Below are positions 35,980 to 50,033 of a stretch of 64,000 nucleotides of DNA, in pieces. The stretch is taken from positions 13,516,001 to 13,580,000 of the forward strand of contig CP075496.1 of the NCBI GenBank assembly GCA_021613535.1, given 5' to 3'. A model generated the notes under the pieces. That model was not told the origin of the DNA. It saw nothing but the letters and a program-made list of their open reading frames with translations, and did not search any database. The translations under genes were made by a program, and so were the position numbers. Within the stretch, counting starts at the first letter, position 1. Each line of letters starts with the position of its first letter. The stretch is from Adineta vaga (Eukaryota; Rotifera).

Positions 35980-38049
35980 ATGGCTTTAATATTTTCTGCA
36001 ACTCATTCGTATTCAACATGTTTCGAAGATTTACCGAATGAAATCTTATTATCAATCTATCGTTATTTATCTCCAATCAATGTTCTTGATAGTTTACTTA
36101 ATTTAAATAAACGTATTAATCAAACAATTATTTCCTATCGTGAAAAGATTTATTTTTCTCATTTATCTTTAAATGAATGTTTTCATTTATTAAATAATCA
36201 TTTACCCAATCTTGCTTCGAATGTTTCTTCATTATATATCGATACGCGTTCGATGTTAAATATCGGTAGAATATTTGAAGAGAAATTCTATAAAATCGAT
36301 CAACAATTTCCTCTTCTTCGTCATTTAATCTTTCGACAAATTGATATTGAAACATTAGAAAATCTTTCATGGCGTTTTAATACAATGTTATATTTACATG
36401 AATTAGATATCGATATTGATGAAGATCGTGCAACACTCTTACCAAGTCAATTTAATGAATTTCTTTGTGGAAAATTATTCTCCATATCCAATACATTTCA
36501 AATTTTAAAATTAAATTTTACAAATTATTATTTTAATCTTCAATCAATTAAAACAAAATGTTTAAATCTTCGTCAATTAACAATTTCAATAAAAACATTC
36601 GATGATTTATTAATTATATTTGAATATTTATCAAATCTTGAACGATTAAATGTTACTATTTCTTGTGATATTGTTTATAACGAAGTCAATAATACATATT
36701 CATTCGAACAACTTTGGTGGAAAGTTCCTTATTTAACACATTTTTCGTTAAATATCGAACAAAACGGTTTATTTTCACATGATTATGTTATACCACATGA
36801 AATCATTCTTAAAATAATTGCAAATATTTATTCATTAGTTTTTTGTCAATTTCACTTAGATCTTCAATTTCGATCTTCACTTTCTTTAACAACAACGAGA
36901 GAAGTTTATATTAATAAATATTTTCCATATGTTGATGGATCATTATGGCAACAAGCATTACAACGACATGATAATCATCTCATTCATTTTGAATTACATG
37001 TAGAACTTGATGGAATTGGATCGCGTCGATATCGAAATATTCATGAAAGAGATTTAGTTTTCGTTCAACAAAATAACGGTAAAAATTCGATACAATATTT
37101 AAATATCTTTCTCTAGAAATGAAAATAAAGAACTTACATAGTACTGCTTCATAATCGAGATCTATCTGTAAAGGATGAACAAGAAGAAAGGAAAAGAATT
37201 TCTCAATTTATATTCATCTATTTTCCTTTAGATATTGATTTTAATTCATTACTCAAATCGACATTTTCAAGTGTTTATTGGTTACAAAAAAATATCAATA
37301 TTCAATGTATTCAAACAGATTCTAAACATATTTCAATCTATACAATACCTTTAACAATATCTTCACTTTCAACAATCATCAATACAATTGAACAAACAAT
37401 CTCGGTGAAAACATTTCCATTAAATTTTAAGAAAACGATTCAAACACTTCGAATCCATTCCGATATCGGTTATCAATCATCAAAATTATCCTTAAAAAAT
37501 CTTTTTATACAATTTCCTTATTTAAATCATTTACACACTGATGTTGAATTTGTCTTTCCTCCATCAATTATCATTTGTTCGAATTATTTACATTCGATAT
37601 CATTGAAAAATTATGCTCTTTCATCTTGTTGTATATTACTTGATTATTTACCAAATGTGAAAACACTTTCATTATCAAATGTACTTTCAAGTGAATTAAT
37701 GAATAATTCATCTTTAAAAATCATCAAATCAATCAATCGATTAAAAATCATTTTAACTTATGTTGATGTACATAATTTAACAGATTTAATAGACTATTTT
37801 CCAAAGCTCGAAGAATTTTATTTAGTAATACAAAATGCAACTAATCGTTTAAGTGACGATTATGGACAATATAAGAAATTTGATTTATTTTTACAAAATT
37901 TGAAATATTTACATTACATTGAAATGATTCTACCGTCGAAACAAGAATCATTTCCAATCTCTCAATGGAAAAAAATCTTAGATACAAATCAAACAATATC
38001 TAATGAAGCAACACAAAATGGATCATTAATATTAAAATCATGGTGTTAA
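35980..38049 (+). CDS. F-box protein with LRR-like repeats
   Basis: Probable SCF ubiquitin-ligase receptor of an expanded bdelloid-type family. Exons 35980-37078 and 37232-38049; 638 residues. The F-box lies at about residues 14-55: CFEDLPNEILLSIYRYL then LDSLLNLNKRINQTI. The remainder is an irregular series of Leu/Phe-rich repeats (LRHLIFRQIDIETLENL, LNLRQLTISIKTFDDLL, LPNVKTLSLSNV, FPKLEEFYLVI), consistent with a diverged LRR solenoid. It ends ILKSWC. No orthologue with a known target is recognised. The gene is intact, in contrast to the F-box relic at 4500. Confidence 0.75.
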
Positions 38050-38960
38050 TTCACGAAACAAAACAAATCAATTAGTATAGAAGATCTTCGGCTTTTGTTT
38101 TGTGTTCTGATGTTTTGTAAATAAATTATTTCATTTACAATTAGAATTAAAATGATCTACCACGCTTTCTATTAGAACAGAGTGTATTGATTGACATTAT
38201 GAATAATTTATGTTTATTTATCTAATTAACAGAGAAAAGGTTGGTTTATTATCAACAAAAAATACCAATAATGACTGCTAATTTAACGTCGAAATGCTGA
38301 TGACATTTGTAATAATGGTCTTTTGATGATCTTCATTTTCTCTTGGATGGAAAAGAAATGTTTTGGGTTGATTTTACTTCTTTCATTGAAATCATGTTGT
38401 AATTTAAATATGTCGTTGAAGATTCACTGGAATCAATTGATTATGTACACTTTTCTTTCGATTGAAACGACGATCATAAGAGATAAAATACTTTTCTTTG
38501 TGCTCACAAATGAATATTTTATACTGAAGTACATTGTTTCGATAGAGAATACATATGCAGTTTATGATCTTACTCTCTCACTTTTTCTTTTGAAATATGT
38601 TCAAGTATTTGTTTGATACTTATCATTGATATCATACTTGCAGTAAGAACAAACACTTGATCTACTCTCGTTGATAGAAGTCTTTGAAACTGTTTTCTAT
38701 GATGAACATATATCGTTTGTAAATTTAATGTATTCTCATTAAAAAATAACAATACTATCAACAATTTTATAAGATATACTGAAAATTCATATATTTTTCT
38801 TTACAAATAGTTCATGTGCCAAGAATTATATTGTTTACCTGAGATATGCAATTTAATTTTCCTAGAAAAATAGGGACTAGTAGCAACAACAACAACAAAA
38901 ACAAATATCACTGTATACATACAACAAAAATAATCAAGAGAAAAACAAATAAACAAAGGA
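38050..38960. other. Convergent 3' region between F-box and innexin genes
   Basis: Only short unrecognised frames. Should contain the 3' UTRs of both genes. Nothing else stands out. Confidence 0.6.
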
Positions 38961-41219
38961 CTATACATCATGACTTCGTCGAAAAAAAGGAGTTATTGAT
39001 TGTAATTTCGCTTTTGGTCTTAAAGGTTCTTGAATACTAGCAGCACTAATTAATCGAACAGATGTCGAACCACTTGATATACTATCATCAATATATGGTA
39101 ATTCATGTTCATTTCGTTTTTTCGTTGTTAAATAAGTTGTTGCATAAGGTGATGGACCTTTTAAGTTTGATGTTGACGGGAATGGAGGCGGTGGAGGTAG
39201 TTGTGTAGGTATAGAAAGAGTAGGTTGAGTAGAGGAAAATATTGTATCGGGTTCTAATTGAAATTCAACGTTTTTATAACGAGGTGTTGTTGCTGCTGAA
39301 GAATCTACTTGTATTTCTGTTGTACGACGAATATCTTTCAAAAGTGGTATCAAAGAACTACGTAAACGTTTTTGTCCACTAGGAGAACTTGTTGGTGTTG
39401 ATAACAAATCACTATGTGGAGATTCATGATGTCCACTTACAATTTGATCTGGTGCTAATTTAACAGAAATATCATGTCCAACAATTGTTTTACCTTGTCG
39501 AGGATTTGGTACTGGAGGAATATCAGGTGCAATCGTTTGATCAGTACTTTCATCATCGTCATCATCACCATCGTCATTATTATCATGTCTATGTTCTTCC
39601 GGATTTTCATTTAATTGATCAATTGAAATTGGTTTAAACAATGGTTCACGACCAATTGTATGTCTTTCTAATGATTGATAAAACACTTTATAAAGTTCTA
39701 AGATAATCTTTCGACAAACATAATCACTGACATTAGATGTAATTAAATGTAACATAAATGTTCCATCACCTTGTAAATATTTATAAACAAATTGACGTTT
39801 ATTATCAATTGTATGTTTATCTCCATCGGTAAAAAAATGTGATGTTAAACGTCGTTCAAGATAATGAAAACTATGATATGGTGAAACACGATAAATCCAA
39901 ATGAGAATGGATAGAAAATTAAAACATGAAAGAATAATCAACCAAAAGTAAAGATATGTAAAAATTTGTTGATTAAAAAGATTAAATGGTAATACACATT
40001 GAACAGTATAACGATGAGATTCTTTGGGATGATTAGGTTCACGAATACTGAAATCACAGAGAACCTAAATAGAAACAAATTCTTTTCTTTTCTTTGCTTT
40101 GCTTAACGAAGCATGTTGAAAAAGAACATTTTTTTATACAATTAACCTTTTTTTTTGTTCCTTTTCGTTAGATCTTATTCTGCTTAGTAAAGCAGATCGA
40201 AAAATCTCATTTTGTTTTATTATTAAATCTTTTCTCTTTTTTTTCTATTAAATAATTAGATTTCATTTCTTTATGTAGAATAAAAAAAAGGAAATCATAT
40301 CTAACTATCTTGAACTATTCATTGAAGAAACTTGAATAGAATATTAATTAAAACATACCACTTTAGGAAAATATTCATTTCCGGAATGGAGTAAACCAAT
40401 TTGTTTAGTCCAATATCGATAGATTATTTCAATACCATAAAACCAAAAATTTCTTCCTAACAAAACATTTAATAGAAGAATTTGTCCAATGGAATTTAAT
40501 AGATAAAGAAGTTTGATAAATATATAACTAATAATTAAGTAATTTCCCGTATAAATTCCAATTGGAAAGAATAAATGATGTGCCAAACGAATTAACTTGG
40601 CTTTTCGTGTTAATAAAGATTTCCTTGCATTAAGTTTAGTTAAACGATATGCATTAGAACAATAACTATCTAACCAATTAGTTAAATATTCAAGTAATTT
40701 AATCTTATCTTCATGTCGAATATTTGCTGAACGATATGTTTGTGCTGCTTCGGTTAAATCTTTCAAATCAACACCACTACGAAGACTTAAACCACGCCAA
40801 AATTGATGTGGAACATAGAATAGAATAGCCATTAAAAGAAGTATAAAAGGTGTCCATTGATAATATTTTAATTCATGTTCATGTCGTTGATTATATTCAT
40901 CAGGTAAAGATTCATGCATATCAAATGAATAAGTATTTGTTATAAAACATATTTGATTCACATATTGTTCATAACTACCAGTAAATTGAGCAGGAACCTA
41001 AATAAATCTATGATAGTTATTGAGAAAAAAAAGAACAAAAATATTACATACCCAACATTTAATTTGATTTTCACTAAATTGTCGATTAGTAACAATAATA
41101 GCAAAGACAGTTAAGATCACAACAGTATGTGAGTAGTTCAAACGATCAAAAAAATCATCATCAAATTTATTATAAGCAACGATTTCAGGTAAACGACGAA
41201 TTAAACAAAGAATATCCAT
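38961..41219 (-). CDS. Innexin (invertebrate gap-junction channel protein)
   Basis: Four-pass membrane protein forming gap junctions or hemichannels. Exons 41052-41219, 40359-40997, 38961-40064; 636 residues, longer than the usual 350-450 because of the C-tail. Signatures: NRQFSENQIKCWVPAQF (end of TM1 and the first extracellular loop), YYQWTPFILLLMAILFYVPHQFWR (the innexin YYQWV motif with T for V), FPKVVLCDFSIREP and YTVQCVLPFNLFNQQIF (second loop and TM4). About 270 cytosolic C-terminal residues are Ser/Pro/Thr-rich with a run of acidic residues and a PPPPP-like segment, probably disordered and regulatory. Loop cysteines are present (ICF, LCDF, VQCV). Which tissue or junction type cannot be told. 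Confidence 0.93.
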
Positions 41220-44200
41220 ATAGAAAATGATTTATTAATTAAAGATAAGAAAAGAAAATGGAATCATTGATTTCTTAAAAAAAGAAAAGAAAAAAAACTA
41301 TATATATTCATGTCTGGTAGATTAGGATAAGACTACAAATGACTAAGCTGCGTGTTAATCTTCTAGTCTTGTCATCTAATCTTTATTAGAGAGTGACAGT
41401 TGATTGCATCATGATATAAGAACAAGGAAAAAATAGAATTCAAAGATTTCTCTCTTTTCTTCTTATTCAGGCGACAATAGACAATAATCAATCGATCAAC
41501 TATGACAGGTTTAACATACCATATTCTGATATGATTTGATAGCTATGCCATCCTCACGATTACATCATTCATCCGCACTCACAATCATGTGTATGCCTTA
41601 TCTTCTCATCGGAAATAGAAGAGGGAAAAAAAGTATTGAAGACATTGAATACAATCGACAGGACAGGTGTTACTTACTGTATGCATGGCATTTTGACTTG
41701 TAATTGATATAATATATATGTATGAGATAGACGTTTTAGAGAAAGAGAAGGAGAGGGAGAGAGAGAAAAACAAGACTATTGATTGGATTGATATGTTTTA
41801 CTGATGATTTGAGTATGTAACAATTCACCATCCGGCTAGTCCATGTATGGTAGACGAGAGACAATTATAGTGTATCATTATCATTATAGACAAAATAAGA
41901 GAATGTATTGCGGCAACGTGAAGCAAGTCTTTCATCGGCATCGTCTTCTTCTTTCTTCTCTGTTCGTTTCTTTTCTTGCCGATGGGATGATTGACCAGTT
42001 GAAGAAACAGAAGTTGAAGCAGATTGGATGTTATGTTGCAGGGTATATCGATACTAATAAAAGTCTTGTAGCCTTCTGTGTTTGTTCTACTATCGTCTAG
42101 TAGTAATACTGTTAGTCGTTCGTTCTCTTTCCTTTTTTTCCCACATAATGAGAAATAACCGGACACACGCAATCCTTGCAATATGATGATGATGATGATG
42201 ATGACGACCAGTTGGAACAATTATTGAGTACGATGACGAGAGCGATCCAAATTAGTTTTGCAGATGAATGTCACTACTGTTGGTCATTTTTCTCAATCAG
42301 TGCATAGACATACACACGCGCGCATACATCACATCACCATTAATTTCAATATGACCCGCATATATATGTGCAGAGTTTTTCTTAAGAATATAAGAAGAAG
42401 AGAAAAAAAAACCGAAGGAAAGTAAAAGTGTAGCTAAGAAAAAGCAAAAGGAAGGAAAAGAAAAGGGAAGAGTTTTCTTCTTCTTCGTTCACTCACTCAC
42501 ATAGTGTGTCACTCTTATCTAAGTACTACGGAAAAGATTAGCATGAAGAAAAATACAACGATGAATGTGAATATATCGTGTGCAGAAGTTCGCACACACA
42601 CATTTAGTAATTGCATCGTTTTCCCTCTCTCTCCTTCTTTTTGTCTAAATTCTATACGTCTTCTGTCCATTGAAAGCAAATAGCAGAGCTTTGGGACTAT
42701 CAAGATCGAGTTATTATTTTCACGAGAATAACATATGAAATAAGATTGACCTTGTATTTGTAATAAACCTTGAACTATATGATACAAATATACACTCTTC
42801 ACTTGTTCGGAAATAATCAATGTAATTCATCGAAGGTTTCTTTTCTTCTTTCTCATGATAAGTGCTCATTATTTCGATCATATTCAATCGTTTAATGTTC
42901 GATCTAAAAAAAGATCTTGTTCAAAAATTCTAACATAAACAACTAGATTTATTTTTCTATTGAAACAGTAGACATATGTTCAGACAATTCTATTGTCTAA
43001 TCTAATTAATATAGATAATTGAATCTAAATCTCCAATTGAATTGATAAAAAATAAAAATAAACTGAGAAAGTCTTTGACTAAACATAGTCATGATAAGTT
43101 TGCATTTCTTTCAACTATTTATGTATATTTAAAAGGAATTTACATTTCAAATGAATGAACTTACGTTGAATGTTGATGATCTATGCAAATATTGAAGCGG
43201 AACAATAAACATGAATTATAAATTAGATAAGAAGGAATTATTTGCACGATAAATCATTTTTCTTAGAGAAAAAAGAATGGTCTTTATGAAAAGGATTAAA
43301 TAGCTGATCTTGAATCTGTGAAACAATTCGATTCTTTGTTTATTTGATGTTCCTTATTAATCACATAGGTCATTCTTTTATAAACACATTCGAAATGTTT
43401 ATAGAATAAAACTCTTCAATCATGTAAAATCACGAAAAGAATGATCAATCGTTGACGTTTAATTTAATGATAAGATCTTTTCCAATCAACTACAAAAAAA
43501 AAAGAAGATATGAAGATAAAATGCAGAAGAGCAGACAAAAGAAATCATCTAGTGAACAAAGAACATCTGAATAGCAGAGAGAGAAAGAAAATGTTTATAA
43601 GATGAATTCATGGATAATTGTTGCTTTTCTTCAAGAAAAATAAGTGCAAAGATCACGAAATAATCTCTTCACTTTTCTCATATGTCGAAGTTTTCTGAGA
43701 AGAACATGAGTTTTGTTGAATAGCGTCAAAGCTATGTAATATGATTCATGAGATCCTAATAAATGTCACTCAACTTTGAAAGGAAATGGTTCATGTCGTG
43801 AATTGCTTTTCATTCTTTGAAGAAGAAGAAGAAAAAAGTGACGTTTTATCTTTTCTTTATGAAGTTCATCTTAAAATGTAAGTTTTAGTTTTAAAACTAT
43901 TATCCATCAATTTCAACGACAATTAGTTATAGAAAAAGAATTTCATTTCAATATGAGTTGCAGAAAAGTGACGATCATTTATTAATTTATGCTAGAATAG
44001 GATAGATATGAATAAGTCTTTTGCACATCAATGAATATTTATAGTAATTAATTTCTTCATTCATGCTGGAATAATATTACTTTAATCATGAAACATTAAT
44101 CTATTTGTTTTTGTCTTGATTCGAGAACTTTTTCTTGCATTAACTTTTTGTGATAGAAATATTTCGATGAAAATCTTTTAGTTATTTATCGTATCAATTT

Positions 44201-46240
44201 TGATCTTTCAGAATGAAATAGTAGAATAGTTTCGTAAAAATCAATTGGTATTTCTAACAAACAGAGTCCATAAGCAAACACATTTCTCTACAATAACACA
44301 GATAGCTTGTTAACGACTGTCTCTATTTAGTTAACATTTAGACGAAACAAACTTATCTCTCTCTAGATATCTCGAACTTGACAGGTAATACTGAATCAAT
44401 TCTTTCTCGTTTTTAGAAGCACCACTCGAAAAATCTTGTACTTCGTGAAACAAACAATCGATTATGATAGAAAAAAAGACGACTGATGTGAGTTTTTGAC
44501 TAAATCTTGTATGGGTATGTCAGTAGTAGTTTTCTTCCTCTTTTTTCTTTTTCTCCCATATAAATATCGATTGAGTATTCATTCTCTAGAGAACGGAAAT
44601 GAACGTATCTATATATGATGAAATTGATCACGATTGATTGCACAGATAACATGGGAAAAAATTGAATCGAATTGAATAATATTAATTCTGGTTGTTGGTT
44701 GTGTTAAATTAATCAATCGATATATATATATTCGTCAACTTTCTTCTATTTCTACTTGTTTTTATCGTTCATAACCTTGAAGCATGCGTAAATGTCGCTT
44801 CATATATTCCTTAAGACAAACTTTTTCATACTCGTTTCTATCTATATATTTGTTTGTCTCTCTGTCTATGTGCTTAGAATACAACAGCGCGAGAGGTTGT
44901 GAGATTTCCCTTTTATTTCTTAATCGTCATTATTCGAAGTTCTCTTTTTCAAAAAAGAAGAAAAAGAAAACATATCCGCTGAAAAAAAACAAATGAGAAA
45001 ATAAGCCATTATCGAAGACGGAGATGAGAAACGTGGTATTGTTCAATATAGAAAGCTAGTTTATTGTCACATCGTACTAGTAAATTAGAATGAATTGTTC
45101 ATTTGTTTGCTACCATATGCTGAGTATAGTTGTGTGCTGTTTCCGTTGATATTAATCAAAAAAGAAAACTAGAAGAAAAGAAAGTCGAATAAGAAGAAAG
45201 AAAACAAAGCGTCGATCGATTTAGCTGTATTGAAAAAAAAAGACGAGAGAAAGAAATAGTTAGATGATTAGTGTTAGTTATTTGAAAGACAGGCACATAA
45301 GTTGATAAAGACTCGACACATATGTCAATCGTGTTTCGTTGATAGATATCATTATGATATTACTTTCATTTGACGATCCAAAAGTTGTAATGTCCATCAA
45401 ATAACTTAAACGATTTCTAGACATATTTTACTCTCTATTTCTCATTGGATTGATAGATAGACAGATAGATAGATAGATAATCTATGCAGTTTTTGTTTTG
45501 CTATATATATACACACATATATATATATAGTACCTATAAACACTTCGTCGTTCTACCGTATGATACAAATGTTTCCGATCGTCGTCATCGTTTGTTGTAT
45601 TTTCCTTCTTCTTACCCGTCTTTTTGTCTTTTTCATCGACACGTCGAACAGGAGCTAATCAAAGCCAACACAATTATAGTAAGCACTTATCTCTTGCTGC
45701 TGTTTTTCTATGTTGCGAGTGTTAGCTTTTTTCTCTAGCAAATCGACGTCGGTAGTTGTCTTCTTAAATAACACGCACACACGCACATATATACAAAGGG
45801 AAAAAAAATCTTCATTAAATAATAGTTTCTCTTTCTTTTACTTCGAAAAATCATTTCACTATTTAGTTAATGATGATATTTTTATACGATATTATTGTCT
45901 TATAGAAAGTAAATGAGAAAGAAATAGACATTTATGGTTTATAATTGCATTCTTAGAGATTCTATACATAAATACGAATGTGTTATTGAGTTTTGTGAAG
46001 TTTTTTTTTCTTCAGGTCAAGTTTGATTAATATTATTTTTAATATTAAAGTATAACTTTAGGATATTTGATTTATATTCGATTTTTTAGATCAAATAGAT
46101 GAAAGTTTTTATTTAACTATTGGCTATTTTAACGATAATCATCATTAAGATCCATTTTTTCTTTTCTCTCGTTGACTTTTATCTAGTTTGTCGTTAAGTA
46201 TATCTACAACGCAATAAGATTAGAAGACAAACAATTCATC
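41220..46240. other. 5-kb gene-poor region
   Basis: No exon chain or protein family recognised on either strand over five kilobases, unusual in a window where genes are otherwise a few hundred bases apart. Contents seen: purine-rich (GA)n at 41740-41766, (GAT)n near 42185-42203, (AT)n runs, and a GATA/CAGATAGATA tract at 45455-45480. It lies between the innexin 5' end and the first two-pass membrane gene, so it may hold regulatory DNA or long 5' UTR exons of either. Confidence 0.55.
45455..45480. repeat. GATA tetranucleotide microsatellite
   Basis: A tract of GATA units with one GACA unit, followed at 45503-45530 by TA-rich dinucleotide runs. Confidence 0.85.
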
Positions 46241-46768
46241 ATGCATTCGATGGTAGCTGCATTTAGTCCATATACGGTTAAACGACGTCGAGTTGAAATC
46301 GTTCGAGGTTATTGTTATCGATTTTTCCAATGTAGTTTTCCATGTGGTATTGTCATGCTTATACTTTCGATTTTATTTATTATCGTTGGTTCAACTCAAT
46401 TAATCTATATTATTCATTTCAATGGTTGTAATACATTATCAACATCGAATAGTGATATTAGTGAAGATTCTTCGACATTATCTCCAATATTATCATCAAC
46501 ATGGAAATGTAATCGACAAACAATGAGAGTTTTAGGTATAACATTTAGTGTAACTGGTTCAGTTCTCTTCTTAATCAGTATTATGGTTACAAAATATTCA
46601 CGTTCAAGCGAAGAAAATAATGTGATACGCACACCAGCATCATCTTTAATACCTAATCATGCAAAAACATCATTAACAAGTCATCATCATCCGCATCATC
46701 CACATTATTATCGTACACCATCTGGTTCATTAAATGAACCCAATACTATTGTCGTTTCAATACGATAG
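46241..46768 (+). CDS. Intronless two-pass membrane protein, unknown (first of two)
   Basis: 175 residues, single exon. A basic N-terminus (VKRRRVEIVRG) and a Cys cluster (CYRFFQCSFPC, 25-35) precede TM1 at about 35-59 (IVMLILSILFIIVGSTQLIYII). A loop of about 35 residues contains two cysteines (63 and 90) that could pair outside the cell. TM2 is at about 95-118 (LGITFSVTGSVLFLISIMV). The C-tail is His/Pro/Ser-rich (SHHHPHHPHYY) and ends TIVVSIR. No family recognised. The gene at 48522 has the same plan. The ATG and clean frame support a real gene; no splice signals inside. Confidence 0.6.
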   Translation: MHSMVAAFSPYTVKRRRVEIVRGYCYRFFQCSFPCGIVMLILSILFIIVGSTQLIYIIHFNGCNTLSTSNSDISEDSSTLSPILSSTWKCNRQTMRVLGITFSVTGSVLFLISIMVTKYSRSSEENNVIRTPASSLIPNHAKTSLTSHHHPHHPHYYRTPSGSLNEPNTIVVSIR

Positions 46769-48521
46769 TTCAGTTCTTTTCTATGTCTTCACTCATCATA
46801 TCATTGTACATAATCTTTTTTTTCTTCTCTTCGTTGTTGTTGTTGTTGTTTCTTTTTTTCTGTGCTAAAAAAAGATAGAAGAGTAGCAGACACACACATA
46901 TATAAACGACATATAACAGTGCCTTATGGTAATTGCTCGGATAACCTTTTTATACGTATAATATATACGTCTCTTCAACTAAGTTATGCTAATCATGAAA
47001 GGAAAATACTTCGATGTATATTTATATAAATTATTCTAATCGTATTCGAAGAGTTTTGTCTTTGGAAAAGATATACTTAAGTATTCGATTTTATTTATGT
47101 TGAAGAAACAATGAATAGATTCATTTGATCGTCGATGAAGTGCAGAAATACATACGAATAGAAACATATGGTATGGATCGAGATTTTATTTTGAATTTAG
47201 AAAATTTTGACGATATCAATCATTAGTTTATAATCGAACTTTGATTGATTTGTCTTTTTCTAATGATTGTTTTATAATAGTACGAGACAATGTTATATTT
47301 ATCTTCTGTTTAAACATTGATGACATTGGTATTGGATTGTTGATTGTGATATATAGCATAAAGATATAAAAGAATAGAACTAAACTAAGTATGATAAATG
47401 AATTCAGATGTGACATTCGATTTATCGTATTAGAAAGACTTGTTATTAGTGTGGGTGAAAAGGGGAAAAACAAAAACACGATAATGAGCAGATCAAAACA
47501 GAAATCTGTCAAAAGACAAGCAAAAAATTTCATTAAAACTATGAGTAGGAAATAATATAGATGTAAAGTAGTATTCATCCGTAAATAGTTCTGTCATCCC
47601 TTACGGAAAAAGCAATATTTTCGATGAAAGATTATGTCATAAGAAGAAAAAGCGATTATCATCATTTCGAGGACTTTTTTTCTCCGGTCATTGGATGATT
47701 GATTGCAATAACCTGTCGTTTATCTATAATTTTATATCTGTTTATTATCAAGATGACAGATAGTCGAAAAAATTGGAAAATCAATAATCTTGTATTTGAA
47801 ACAATGAAGAATCTCGATCAAAAATGAAAGTTCGGATTTAATAATAATTCTTACCGAGAAAACGAACAGATGTGGGTTAAGAATGACACAAAGAAGAAAA
47901 GTAGTAATTAACTGTTGACACTTGAGCAAATACCATACCGACTATTAGCACTTCATTTGCTTCTTGTCTGTATCATCATATAATTATTATCTTTATTTAT
48001 AGAAAAAACACTTCGAATTAATAAAAATTTCAAAATCTTTCTTTCTTTAAACTAATAGTTGATGTATATATGTGTGTGTTTTATTAATTGTTTACATCTT
48101 ATCTTATCGTCCATTTCTATTTCGCATGTTTTTCCTTATTTCTTAGTGTTCGCTTACGATTTCTCTACTTGTTTTCTCGCTTCGGTTTCTTTTCCTATTT
48201 TCCAGACATAGCAATTTTTTCATCATCATCATCATCATCATCTTCGTTTGTACATTCTGTTTCTTCGAAGACTGTAACGAGTGCTTCAACACATAAGAAG
48301 AACACTCTTATACACTCTCGATTGATTTCTACTGACAACGTGCTATCCTTCATGTCAGAAAGACGAAATCTTCTTCCTTCTTAGTCTGCTTCTTCTCTTT
48401 CTCTCCTTCTCCCTCTCCCTCTCTCGATCTTCTTTCTCTTTTCTGACAAAACTCAACGAGATAAAGCACATGTTATTCCAAAACAATTAAGTATTTAGTT
48501 TTAACCGCATATCATTGTTTC
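46769..48521. other. Region between the two two-pass membrane genes
   Basis: No gene recognised. Several short frames lack family signal. A (CAT)n run is at 48220-48241 and pyrimidine-rich CT tracts are at 48395-48430. Confidence 0.55.
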
Positions 48522-49487
48522 ATGCAATCATCTTTTCCATTATCAACAGTACCGATCGATACGGTTGTAATCAAAGATTCATTATCGAAAAAAGCAACTA
48601 CAACAATACCTTTACATTCATCAAATACTAAACATCAACATCATTTATATAATTATTGGACATTAACTGAACGTTTACGAGCAAAAAATGAGAAATTAGT
48701 TAAAAGACAACACTCATCATGTCGTTTAGCATTTTATAGTTTATGGTTATTTCTCTTCGGTGGTATCATGATTATTATTGTTTATCGTTTTACAGAGGAA
48801 TGTTCACTAATAACTATCGATCGTACACAATTAGTTCTACGATGTTTTCGTCATCTTTTTCTATTCGCTGCTATTTCTATAAGTATATGTGCTTGTAGTG
48901 GAATTGTATATAGTATTTGTCGATATTTTCGATCTCAACCTAAACAAATCCTTGACGATGATGAATATAAATTATATTTGACTAAAACAAATGATGTTTT
49001 ATCTACTATTCCCAGTCTTCATGCATGTTGTTATCAAGAATCAATTACTAATGGTACATCGAATTTATCATCACAGCGAATATCTAATCCGAATGATGAA
49101 CATTCAAATACAACTGCAAGTTCATCATTACAAAATACTTCACCACAACGTAAAATTCCACCATTTACATATGAAGAATTTCCATCAACTCGAACATGTC
49201 CACATTCAATATTACCAAATATTATTGTTACATCAAATCCAAATCATACTAAAAATGCTTTTTTTTCTTCTTCAACATCCGATTTATCATCTCCACAATC
49301 GAATCATTCAACAACAATAATTACAAGTATTCATCATCCTACAACAACTAATCATAACAAACGTAAATCAACACTAACATTTGAAGATCCTTGTGCAAGT
49401 ACGCCAACATCCTATACAACTTGTGCATGTGGTATTGACATCTGGGAACGACAACAAAATTCAAATATTTCATCCACATCCCACTGA
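48522..49487 (+). CDS. Intronless two-pass membrane protein, unknown (second of two)
   Basis: 321 residues, single exon. A polar N-terminus (residues 1-65) precedes TM1 at about 68-89 (FYSLWLFLFGGIMIIIVYRF), a short loop with Cys 94 and Cys 108, TM2 at about 110-134 (FLFAAISISICACSGIVYSI), and a long Ser/Thr/Asn/His-rich tail ending in TTCACGIDIWERQQNSN-type sequence. Layout and loop length parallel the gene at 46241, suggesting an old tandem pair, but sequence identity is too low to be sure. No function assigned. Confidence 0.6.
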   Translation: MQSSFPLSTVPIDTVVIKDSLSKKATTTIPLHSSNTKHQHHLYNYWTLTERLRAKNEKLVKRQHSSCRLAFYSLWLFLFGGIMIIIVYRFTEECSLITIDRTQLVLRCFRHLFLFAAISISICACSGIVYSICRYFRSQPKQILDDDEYKLYLTKTNDVLSTIPSLHACCYQESITNGTSNLSSQRISNPNDEHSNTTASSSLQNTSPQRKIPPFTYEEFPSTRTCPHSILPNIIVTSNPNHTKNAFFSSSTSDLSSPQSNHSTTIITSIHHPTTTNHNKRKSTLTFEDPCASTPTSYTTCACGIDIWERQQNSNISSTSH

Positions 49488-50033
49488 ATAAACTTATCGA
49501 CATGCATTGGTGCTATTGTTAGACAGTTAACAATATTTGATTTTTCTATTTTTTTAATGCTCTACATTTATCTAATGAAATCATCAGATCTTTTCATGAT
49601 TGATTTCATAATTATAACGTATAAAATAAAACTTTGTCTTATCTTCTTTTACTCGAAATTTCATCAGACACGTCTGTTGATAGAATTCATAATCTAATTT
49701 AATTATTCGCTTCAAGTAATATTAGTCAAATACAGGGAAAAAACTGCAGTAATAGATAGTTTTCTTATCCGTTGTAATTCAATCAAAATAAACCTATATA
49801 CGTGCGAAGATAAATATTCTCGTTCGAGTTGGCTTCATTTCGACGTGATCTATTTTCATAAACATCCGAAAGATAAGATTTTTTCTTGACGAATTCTCTA
49901 TTGACATGATAAGATAATTCATTCTTGATGAGGAAAGAAAAATATTATATAAAAAGAAAAATACTGCGACAATTATTGGACGGAGAAACGGAACACATAT
50001 GTTGACATATGTGAAAAGAAAATGTCATTCAAA
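49488..50033. other. Convergent 3' region before DDI1
   Basis: No gene recognised; should contain the 3' UTRs of the second membrane gene (AATAAA near 49624) and of DDI1. Confidence 0.6.

Noticed and set aside
44784-44996. Possible secreted peptide with hydrophobic N-terminus
   Set aside because: Single short frame ending in a lysine run from an A-rich tract; no splice or family support.
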